DNA of 7,927 nt from Candidatus Methylomirabilota bacterium (GTDB lineage Bacteria > Methylomirabilota > Methylomirabilia > Methylomirabilales > Methylomirabilaceae): the NCBI GenBank assembly GCA_028869615.1, contig JAGWRQ010000091.1, positions 1 through 7,927 of the forward strand, read 5' to 3'. Shown piece by piece: positions 1 to 5,653 of the stretch. Below the pieces are notes generated by a model. It was given only the letters and a program-made list of their open reading frames with translations, ran no database searches and was not told where the DNA came from. The stretch's first letter is position 1, and each line of letters begins with the position of its first letter. The translations under genes and the position numbers were made by a program.

Positions 1-321
1 ACCCAGGCCGCCAAGCTCACCGCCTCCGACGGGGCCGCGAATGACCAGCTCGGCTGGTCCGTGGCCATCAGCGGCGACACGGTGGTCGTGGGGGCCGCGC
101 AATTCCTTAGTCATGGGCCGGGCGCCGCCTACGTCTTCGTCAAGCCACTGACCGGCTGGGTCACCACGACCCAGGCCGCCAAGCTCACCGCCTCCGACGG
201 GGCCGCGAATGACGGCCTCGGCCGCTCCGTGGCCATCAGCGGCGACACCGTCGTCGTGGGGGCGGATGGCGCCATCAGCGGCGGCAATGCGCACGGTGGT
301 GCCGCCTACGTCTTCCTCAAC
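1..321 (+). repeat. Two tandem FG-GAP-type repeats, 168-base period
   Basis: The unit starting at 1 recurs at 169, a period of 168 bases or 56 codons. The first 45 bases of the two copies are identical at DNA level, after which they differ by scattered substitutions. The second copy ends near 321 at the GAAYVFL blade. The blades carry the SVAISGDTVVVGA core typical of FG-GAP_2 propeller repeats. More copies probably lie upstream of the window. Confidence 0.85.
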
Positions 322-1131
322 CAGCCCACCCTCACCACCACCAAGGCCGGCACCGGCTCGGGCACCGTGACCAGCAGTCCTACCGGGATCAGTTGCGGCG
401 CGACCTGCACCTGGAGCTATGCGAGCGGCACGGCGGTCACCCTCACCGCCACCCCCGACGCCGGCTCCACCTTCGCCGGCTGGAGCGGCGACTGCAATAG
501 CAGCGGGCAGGTGACCATGAATGCCGACAAGAGCTGCACGGCCACCTTCACGCGTACCACGACCGTCACCCTCACCGTCACCATGCGCGGCTCCGGCCCC
601 GGAACGGTGACCAGTGCTCCAGCCGGAATCAGCTGTACGGTACCTGGAATCTGCGTGGCCAGCTACACCGCCGGCACCGCCGTCATCCTTACGGAAGCCC
701 CCGGCGCCAGCGCAAGCTTCAAGTCGTGGGGCGGGGCCTGCAGCGGCACCGCCACCACCTGCACGGTGACGCTGACCGCCAACCAATCAGTCGCGGCGAC
801 CTTCTCGCAACTCTTTACCGACCCCACCCTGACGGCGAGGAGTACCCTTCTCAAGGCGGTCCATGTCACCGAACTCCGCGCGGCCATCAACACCCTGCGG
901 GCCGTCAACAACCTGGCGGCCTTCGCCTGGACCGACCCGACGCTGACGACTGGGACCACCCCAGCCAAGAAGGTCCACCTCGACGAGCTGCGCACGGCGC
1001 TGGGCCAGGCCTACGCGGCGGCCGGGCAATCCGCGCCCAGCTACACCGACCCCACGCTGACGGCGAGGAGTACCATGATCAAGGCGACGCATATCAGTGA
1101 GCTCCGCACCGCCGTCCGCGCGTTGGAGTGA
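1..1131 (+). CDS. Secreted/surface repeat protein, FG-GAP plus InlB-B-like repeats (5'-truncated)
   Basis: The reading frame is open from the first base, so the N-terminus and any signal peptide lie outside the window; 376 residues are seen before the TGA at 1129-1131. Three zones follow in order. Residues 1 to about 107 are FG-GAP-type beta-propeller repeats, with SVAISGDTVVVGA and GAAYVF blades each present twice. Residues about 109-271 are two copies of a divergent InlB-B-like repeat ending in ATF, each with four cysteines at matching places. Residues 272-376 are three copies of a repeat starting (F/W/Y)TDPTLT and ending in an ELR helix. The composition is rich in Thr, Ala, Gly and Ser and poor in Lys, as usual for exported repeat proteins. 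No catalytic motif is seen. The role is probably adhesion or surface display; this is inferred from repeat type only. No terminator hairpin with a T-run follows it. Confidence 0.85.
   Translation, partial: TQAAKLTASDGAANDQLGWSVAISGDTVVVGAAQFLSHGPGAAYVFVKPLTGWVTTTQAAKLTASDGAANDGLGRSVAISGDTVVVGADGAISGGNAHGGAAYVFLNQPTLTTTKAGTGSGTVTSSPTGISCGATCTWSYASGTAVTLTATPDAGSTFAGWSGDCNSSGQVTMNADKSCTATFTRTTTVTLTVTMRGSGPGTVTSAPAGISCTVPGICVASYTAGTAVILTEAPGASASFKSWGGACSGTATTCTVTLTANQSVAATFSQLFTDPTLTARSTLLKAVHVTELRAAINTLRAVNNLAAFAWTDPTLTTGTTPAKKVHLDELRTALGQAYAAAGQSAPSYTDPTLTARSTMIKATHISELRTAVRALE
325..813 (+). repeat. Two InlB-B-like (Flg_new_2-type) repeats with four cysteines each
   Basis: Copy 1 covers about 325-552 and copy 2 about 556-813. 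Both contain GSGTVTSSP or GPGTVTSAP, then an ISC...C pair, YASGTAV or YTAGTAV, an F-x-x-W-x-G-x-C segment, a last cysteine, and an ATF ending. The four cysteines match between copies (ISC and ATC or GIC, GDC or GAC, KSC or TTC), which suggests conserved disulfide bonds and therefore an exported protein. Protein similarity is clear, but DNA identity is much lower than in the FG-GAP repeats. Confidence 0.75.
814..1128 (+). repeat. Three C-terminal 38-residue repeats (TDPTLT...ELR)
   Basis: Units begin at 814, 928 and 1042, exactly 114 bases apart; the last is shortened to 29 residues and ends the protein. Each reads aromatic-TDPTLT, then a Lys-x-x-His-(V/L/I)-x-ELR helix with the His and the ELR conserved in all three. 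Copies 1 and 3 are closer to each other than to copy 2. The terminal position and the repeat form suggest a C-terminal surface or sorting module, but no known sorting signal is recognised. Confidence 0.75.
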
Positions 1132-1143
1132 GAGAAGCAGCAT

Positions 1144-1195
1144 ATCGTGTGATCGTGATCCTGCCTGAAAGAGGAGGGGAATGCGATGACACGAT
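1144..1195. repeat. 12-base inverted repeat, one mismatch, 28-base loop
   Basis: ATCGTGTGATCG at 1144-1155 pairs with CGATGACACGAT at 1184-1195 with one mismatch. The loop (1156-1183) contains the purine-rich GAGGAGGGG and an ATG. It lies just after the stop at 1131 and has no T-run, so it is not a standard rho-independent terminator. It could be an mRNA 3' end structure, an operator, or chance. Confidence 0.35.
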
Positions 1196-1247
1196 CGGTG
1201 CCCGGCAGCAGATTCCGCATCAAGTGAATGGCTTCCAAATCCTCCCA

Positions 1248-1388
1248 CTAGTCGGTGTACCCTCCAGGATGCAGGACGTAGTTTTCAGGGAATGGCAATT
1301 GGGACGAACCGATCGTGCCGCTATCTATGTATGTCCCTATGGGATCGTCCACCCGAACGAGGTTGATCCAGGCTGCGTTTTGGCACAA
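1248..1388 (-). pseudogene. Possible remnant of a minus-strand gene (46 codons)
   Basis: On the minus strand a frame ending in TAG at 1250-1248 translates into a well-balanced protein-like segment, including WINLVRVDDPIGTYIDSG and PFPENYVLHPGGYTD. Its residue mix (Asp, Ile, Tyr, Asn, Pro) is unlike the Arg/Ala/Pro-rich shadow frames elsewhere in the window. Upstream the frame is closed by TAG at 1394-1392, leaving only a TTG at 1388 as a possible start, with no ribosome site. An adjacent frame just upstream is open and also plausible, so a frameshifted remnant is possible. The family is not recognised. Confidence 0.25.
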
Positions 1389-1402
1389 AATCTACGTTTG
1401 CC

Positions 1403-1431
1403 TTGACCTCTCCTGCCGCTTCAGCTATATT
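1403..1431 (+). promoter_or_regulatory. Sigma-70-type promoter for the NnrS-like/FmdE-like unit
   Basis: TTGACC at 1403-1408 and TATATT at 1426-1431 are separated by 17 bases, the ideal spacing, in an AT-rich island within GC-rich DNA. Transcription would start near 1438 and give a leader of about 80 bases before the ATG at 1519. The 7-base inverted repeat TCCTGCC (1411-1417) and GGCAGGA (1439-1445) brackets the -10 element and could be a repressor operator. No good FNR/NNR-type site was found upstream. Confidence 0.6.
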
Positions 1432-1518
1432 TTTTAGAGGCAGGATAGGGGCGCATACTCTCCGGCACCTTTACACTTCCTGATCTGATTGAACTGATTC
1501 TGCACGATGAGCCGCTAA

Positions 1519-3312
1519 ATGGCCGCACACCAGTTCACGAGCACAACAACGGTTGATGACGTCGTACATGCCGATCCGGCCCTCAGCCGGGTCCTGAACG
1601 CGCACGGAATCGACACATGCTGCGGAGGCAGCGCCACACTCGCCGAGGCCGCGCACGTTCGGAGCATCGATCTTGACGAGTTGCTTGCGAATTTGAACCG
1701 AAGCAGCAAGCCGCCTGACCAGCCCGCTACCGCTGTAACAGAGCCTGCCCGTCCTTACGCCGCACCCGCCTGTGAGGTAACGGCGCCGGCGCCGCCTGTA
1801 CAGCCACCACACCCAGCCGTCGCAGTGCCCCGGCCGACCGGCTACGTCCGGTTCTTCACTGCCAGCTTACTTTTCGTGCTCACCTTCGGCAGCACACTCG
1901 GCGCGCTGACCCTGGCCACGCTCACGCTTCCCTGGAGCTTCCTTGGCGGGTTGTCGACAGACTCCGCCAAACTGGCGCACGGCTACGCGCAAGTCTTCGG
2001 CTTTGCCGCATTATTCATTATGGGCGTCGCCTACCATGTGATCCCGCGCTTCAAGGGAGCGCCACTGGCCGCACCGGGCCTGGCCTCGACATCGTTCTGG
2101 CTGCAAGCGGGTGGCGTGCTGGCCATCACCGTGGGGGTACTCGCCGGGCCGTCGGTGGCCGGGCCAACGCAGGTCGCGGGGGCTATTGCGCTGCTGGCGG
2201 CAGCGTTGAGTTTCGGATGGGTCATCCATCGCAGTGTAGCCGCCGGGCCGCCGACGCCCGAGGGCTTCGAGCGCTATCTGCGCACCGGCTGTGCATGGCT
2301 GGTGGTGGCGGCGGCGCTGGCTGTCGCCACGGCAGCCGGTCTGGACTCGCTTCAACCGACGGTCTGGGAAGCGGCATTGTGGGGGTTCGGAGCCTCATGG
2401 ATCCTGGGTATGAGTTTACGTATCGTGCCTGTCTTCCTGGGCCTGCCGCCGCTATCTCAACGGACGAGCGGCACACTGTTCGCCGGCTATCAACTGGCCA
2501 CGTTGGCATGGGTGATCGTGGCCGTCATAGAAACATGGACACCGCTTCCTGGCTTGCGCGCACTGGCCGGGGCGTTGCTGGCGTTGATGGTGGGAGTGTT
2601 CGTCCTGAAGCTTGGTATCCTGGGGCCGTGGGAGGATCAGGGCAAAGTAGGTGACCGTGGCTACGAAAAGTTTCTGGCCGCTGCCTATGTATGGTTGCTG
2701 GTCGCGCTTGTGTGTGTACCCACCTGGAGTGCGGCGGCGGCACTCGCGGGCGAACCCATGCCCGCGCTGGTCCTGGACTTCGGCCGCCACGCGTTCACTC
2801 TCGGCTTTTTGACGCAGATGATCATCGGCGTCGCCGCACGCCTCATCCCGGTGTTTGCCGGCACGCCGTTGTGGAGCAAGGGTTGGCGCGACGCCGCATT
2901 CTATCTGCTCAACGCGGCAGTGGTGGTACGTGGTCTGGAGGTGCTGGTCGAGGTGGTCGGCCTGTCCGACATGTGGCCGTATATCTCCTTCTCCGGTCTG
3001 CTGGGCGTGGGAGCATTTGCTGCGTTTGCTGTCAACGTGTTCATGACCGTGCGCGCGCACCCGCCGACTGCAACATCCGCCCCGACAAGAGGAGAACCGA
3101 TGGCGGACAACCTTGTCGCCGATCTGCTCACGATCCCGGGCGCCCTCGAACTGCTCGTGAGCCGCGGGTTACGCCCGCTCCAGAACCCGGAAATGCGGGC
3201 GGCAATGGCCCCTACCGTGACACTGCGACAGGCATGTCGGATTCACAGCATCGAACTTGAACCGCTGCTGGCCGAACTGGGAAAGCTGGCGGCAATATCG
3301 CGTGAAGCGTGA
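1519..3312 (+). CDS. DUF542 / NnrS-like 12-TM membrane core / DUF1858-like fusion protein
   Basis: This 597-residue protein has three parts. Residues about 6-62 form a DUF542/ScdA_N domain with the signature DTCCGG (Cys34, Cys35), known from the iron-sulfur repair protein RIC/YtfE. A Pro/Ala-rich linker follows. Residues about 112-520 give twelve predicted membrane helices resembling NnrS and heme-copper-oxidase subunit I, with His154 and His173 on helix 2 and His424 on helix 10. Residues about 530-590 resemble DUF1858, but the usual cysteine site reads LQNPEMR. NnrS proteins act in nitrosative stress, so a heme-bearing membrane protein that handles or senses NO or metal is inferred. An in-frame TAA sits directly before ATG 1519, so no earlier start is possible; the ribosome site is weak. 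It forms a unit with the FmdE-like gene 18 bases downstream. The domain calls are fairly firm and the function is not. Confidence 0.75.
   Translation: MAAHQFTSTTTVDDVVHADPALSRVLNAHGIDTCCGGSATLAEAAHVRSIDLDELLANLNRSSKPPDQPATAVTEPARPYAAPACEVTAPAPPVQPPHPAVAVPRPTGYVRFFTASLLFVLTFGSTLGALTLATLTLPWSFLGGLSTDSAKLAHGYAQVFGFAALFIMGVAYHVIPRFKGAPLAAPGLASTSFWLQAGGVLAITVGVLAGPSVAGPTQVAGAIALLAAALSFGWVIHRSVAAGPPTPEGFERYLRTGCAWLVVAAALAVATAAGLDSLQPTVWEAALWGFGASWILGMSLRIVPVFLGLPPLSQRTSGTLFAGYQLATLAWVIVAVIETWTPLPGLRALAGALLALMVGVFVLKLGILGPWEDQGKVGDRGYEKFLAAAYVWLLVALVCVPTWSAAAALAGEPMPALVLDFGRHAFTLGFLTQMIIGVAARLIPVFAGTPLWSKGWRDAAFYLLNAAVVVRGLEVLVEVVGLSDMWPYISFSGLLGVGAFAAFAVNVFMTVRAHPPTATSAPTRGEPMADNLVADLLTIPGALELLVSRGLRPLQNPEMRAAMAPTVTLRQACRIHSIELEPLLAELGKLAAISREA
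3089..3102 (+). promoter_or_regulatory. Internal in-frame ribosome binding site and ATG
   Basis: GAGGAG at 3089-3094 lies five bases before ATG 3100-3102, which is in frame with the membrane protein. Initiation here would make a 70-residue protein consisting only of the DUF1858-like domain and ending at the same stop (3312). The signal is stronger than the one for the full-length start at 1519 and closely resembles the site of the next gene (GAGGAG at 3316-3321). It may be active, or it may be a relic of a formerly separate gene fused to the membrane protein. Confidence 0.45.
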
Positions 3313-3330
3313 AAAGAGGAGATAACCGTT

Positions 3331-3972
3331 ATGAGCTTGGACAAGCCGACACCACGTGAACAACTTACACTCTCGCTGCGAGTACGCCCCGAACCGATTG
3401 TAGTACGCGACCCCTTTCTCGAGTTTCTGGGACTCGTCGGTCCTGGAGAGCCAATCGCAGTCAGTTTTGACGAGCTGGTCAAGGCGGCAGGCCATATGTG
3501 TCCGACTGTGGCCGGCGCCTACCTCGTTCTGCGGCACGGGCTTAAAGCCCTGTATGGCGATGAGCCGGCCGTTCGCGGCAACGTTCGGGTAACAGCCTAC
3601 GGCGGCCCGACGGATTTCGGGTATGGGCCGATCTCGCAACTGGTGAACGTCGCCATCGGCGCCGCGCCTGAAACGGGCTTTGGAGGGTTGGGCGCCGGGC
3701 GCTTTCGCCGGCGCGACCTCTTCGTCTTTCGGAGTGATGACCTACGCCATAGTGAGTTCGACTTTGAGCGCCTCGATACCGGACGCGCTGTCCATGTCAC
3801 GTACGAGCCGAACATCGTTCCGACATCCAAAGACCTCGCGGCCGCCATCGGCCCTGCGCTCTCCAATGGCGACCCAGCCTCGGTAGCTCGGTTCCGCTCC
3901 CTCTGGAATGCGCGCGTAGAAGATATCCTCGAGGCCGACGGGCGCGTCGTTCGCGTGCAGCCCGTCGGGTAA
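3331..3972 (+). CDS. FmdE-like domain protein
   Basis: This 213-residue soluble protein has no signal peptide or membrane helix. Residues about 46-160 resemble the FmdE domain (named for formylmethanofuran dehydrogenase subunit E), with the hallmark His-x-Cys in GHMCPTVAGAYLV (His55, Cys57), followed by a Gly-rich TAYGGPTDFGYGPIS segment and ETGFGGLG. In this family the His and Cys are proposed metal ligands. The C-terminal part, from about 160, is not recognised. A clear GAGGAG (3316-3321) precedes ATG 3331, and the upstream stop is 18 bases away, so it is co-transcribed with the NnrS-like gene; a terminator follows. No methanofuran enzymes are nearby, so a methanogenesis-type role is unlikely from context. 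A metal- or thiol-related partner of the membrane protein is a guess. The family assignment rests on the motif. Confidence 0.65.
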   Translation: MSLDKPTPREQLTLSLRVRPEPIVVRDPFLEFLGLVGPGEPIAVSFDELVKAAGHMCPTVAGAYLVLRHGLKALYGDEPAVRGNVRVTAYGGPTDFGYGPISQLVNVAIGAAPETGFGGLGAGRFRRRDLFVFRSDDLRHSEFDFERLDTGRAVHVTYEPNIVPTSKDLAAAIGPALSNGDPASVARFRSLWNARVEDILEADGRVVRVQPVG

Positions 3973-4000
3973 CAGACACGGCGGTGACGGGTAAGGAGGA

Positions 4001-4029
4001 GACTGCCGACAACGGCAGTCTTTTCTTTT
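4001..4029 (+). terminator. Rho-independent terminator after the FmdE-like gene
   Basis: GACTGCCG (4001-4008) and CGGCAGTC (4013-4020) form a perfect 8-base stem with an ACAA loop, followed by TTTTCTTTT. It begins 28 bases after the stop at 3972 and sits in the 55-base gap between convergent genes. The opposite strand lacks a T-run after the stem, so leftward termination here would be weak at best. Confidence 0.9.
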
Positions 4030-5653
4030 AGGCGAGATCCGGCGGGATCCGTAGGGCTGCGGGGACCTCAATGACCGTGAGGGTATTTCTGGCGAACGCC
4101 GCCGGAAGGGTTTCGCCTATCAGGTCAAACGACTGCACCCTCACCGCGTCCGCCCCAAACGATTTCGCCAGGGCGACAAAGTCCGGGTTGCTGAGCGCTT
4201 CATCGCCAAACAGGTGTCCTGCCTTTCGCTCGCCATAGTCCACAACGCCATAGGCGTGATCGTTGAAGAGCAGGACAACAATGGCGAGCCGGTATTTGAC
4301 GGCAGTCGCCAGCTCCTGACAGGAGAAGAGGAACCCGCCGTCGCCACACAGCGCCAGGACCTGGCTCTCGGGCTTTGCGAGCTTGGCGCCAATGGCGGCC
4401 GGCAGCCCGAACCCGATCGTCCCGCTCCCCATCGCCCAGAGGAATGTCCTGGGTTCGCACACCTCGAAGTATCGGCGCGTCCAATACGTGGCAACCGTGG
4501 AATCGTTCGCCACGATGGCGTCTGGTCGTATCACCTGCCTGATATCTTCGAGCAGTTTCATTTCAGCGGGGTATGCCGCTCGGACACTCTCCAGGGTCTG
4601 CTTTTTGGCCCTGATGACGGCTGACCTATCAAAACCGTGCGGGCGTGATGGGTGCTGTTCAAGCCGTCCGAGAATCTGCTCTAAGGTCGTGCGAGCGTCG
4701 CCTGTTAACTCGACAACGTCGCGTCCTTGAATGTCTGGATGGGTCCTGGCAAACTGCCGCTCGTCTATATCAACCCTGACCCATTGCGACGGGAGCCTCA
4801 ATGACCATTTACCGGTCGATCGGTTGCTGAACCGTGTGCCGACCACGATAGCAAGATCGGCCTCCGCAAGGAACGACCGAACAGGTTCCTCAGTTCCCAG
4901 GTTACCAAGCGACAGGTCATGAACCTCCGGGATCACCCCTTTGCCTTTGATGCTGGTAAGCACCGGGGCGTTGAGCCGTTCGGCCAATCGCTGCACCGCT
5001 TGGCCGGCACCGAAGTTGATCGCACCACCCCCGGCATAGATGACTGGCCGCCTGGCCCGAGCAATCAGTTCAACCGCTTCTTCCAACGTCTTTCCGTCAG
5101 GCGGCCTTGGCGTGCGCACGACCGGCTGATACGAGAAGGGAGTAGCATACTCCTCTTTCAGGATATCGGCGGCAATCTCGAGGCCGTACGGTCTCGGCCG
5201 TTCATTGTCTATCCTGGAAAAGATCTCGTGCAGGGAGTGGGGGATATCGGATGCGGTCTTCACATCATAACAGGCCTCAGTCACATTCGAAATCACACCA
5301 TGCTGATCCTTCACCTCATGGACGTCACCCCATCCCCTGTGCAGATGCGCGTGCTCGATCTGACTGACGACAAGCAACACCGGCGAGGAGCTGCAATAGG
5401 CTTCCTGGATCCCGATTATCGTGGCGGCAGCGCCGGCGCCCGTTCCGGCCAGCACCACCCCAACCTTGCCGGTCACCCTGGCATAGGCGTCGGCCATGAA
5501 GGCTGCGGCCTGCTCGTTCCGGACCTCAATAAATCGCAGCCTTCGCTTTTTGGCGGCAGCAACCACCGGCGTGATGTGCAGGCCGCGTATCCCAAAAATC
5601 AGGTCAATCCCTTGAGCCTTCAGGCATTCGGCAACCGCTTCTGCCCCGGTCAT
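4028..5653 (-). CDS. Thiamine-diphosphate enzyme, acetolactate-synthase superfamily
   Basis: This 541-residue protein has the three-domain ThDP layout: pyrimidine-binding domain (about 1-165), central domain (about 185-325) and diphosphate-binding domain (about 365-525). The catalytic glutamate is Glu47 in RNEQAAAFMADAYAR, and the metal/ThDP motif runs from GDGG (437-440) to Asn464. The superfamily decarboxylates a 2-oxo acid and joins or releases the product. Two signature sites differ from standard acetolactate synthase: GIRG at 21-24 where GxPG is usual, and Asn46 where His is usual, so biosynthetic IlvB activity is doubtful, and no small subunit gene is seen. The open frame extends to 5902, but the start is set at ATG 5653, which overlaps the upstream stop (TAATG) and has GGAAGGAG four bases before it. 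It is the last gene of the arginine/ornithine-type operon; the substrate is unknown. Confidence 0.85.
   Translation of the reverse strand: MTGAEAVAECLKAQGIDLIFGIRGLHITPVVAAAKKRRLRFIEVRNEQAAAFMADAYARVTGKVGVVLAGTGAGAAATIIGIQEAYCSSSPVLLVVSQIEHAHLHRGWGDVHEVKDQHGVISNVTEACYDVKTASDIPHSLHEIFSRIDNERPRPYGLEIAADILKEEYATPFSYQPVVRTPRPPDGKTLEEAVELIARARRPVIYAGGGAINFGAGQAVQRLAERLNAPVLTSIKGKGVIPEVHDLSLGNLGTEEPVRSFLAEADLAIVVGTRFSNRSTGKWSLRLPSQWVRVDIDERQFARTHPDIQGRDVVELTGDARTTLEQILGRLEQHPSRPHGFDRSAVIRAKKQTLESVRAAYPAEMKLLEDIRQVIRPDAIVANDSTVATYWTRRYFEVCEPRTFLWAMGSGTIGFGLPAAIGAKLAKPESQVLALCGDGGFLFSCQELATAVKYRLAIVVLLFNDHAYGVVDYGERKAGHLFGDEALSNPDFVALAKSFGADAVRVQSFDLIGETLPAAFARNTLTVIEVPAALRIPPDLA

Larger units (their letters stand above)
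1132..1518. other. Gene-poor 387-base stretch between the repeat protein and the NnrS-like gene
   Basis: No convincing intact gene is present. The stretch holds a 12-base imperfect inverted repeat (1144-1155 and 1184-1195), a Shine-Dalgarno-like GAGGAGGGG at 1171-1179 followed by a 13-codon open frame from ATG 1186 to TGA 1227, a protein-like minus-strand segment at 1248-1388, a sigma-70 promoter at 1403-1431, a 7-base inverted repeat around its -10 element, and about 80 bases of leader. An open plus-strand frame at 1128-1406 runs through it, but its translation shows no domain and it overlaps the end of the upstream gene. Confidence 0.6.

Noticed and set aside
1128..1406. Plus-strand open frame of 92 codons after the repeat protein
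   Set aside because: No domain or homology is recognised, it overlaps the upstream stop and lacks a ribosome site; the minus-strand frame in part of this region looks more protein-like.
1480..1499. Possible FNR/NNR-type box (CTGAT-CTGA-TTGAA)
   Set aside because: It matches only about 7 of 10 consensus positions, one half-site is poor, and it lies downstream of the predicted transcription start.
2452..3060. Open frame of 202 codons on the minus strand
   Set aside because: It is antisense to the membrane core; the translation is His/Arg/Gln-rich and mirrors hydrophobic codons of the sense strand.
3992..4001. Perfect Shine-Dalgarno-like TAAGGAGGAG after the FmdE-like gene
   Set aside because: No start codon follows; the sequence runs directly into the terminator stem, so it is probably chance.
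4001..4029. Hairpin as a bidirectional terminator for both convergent units
   Set aside because: The stem is symmetric, but on the minus strand it is followed by CCTCCTTACCC, not a T-run, so only rightward termination is supported.
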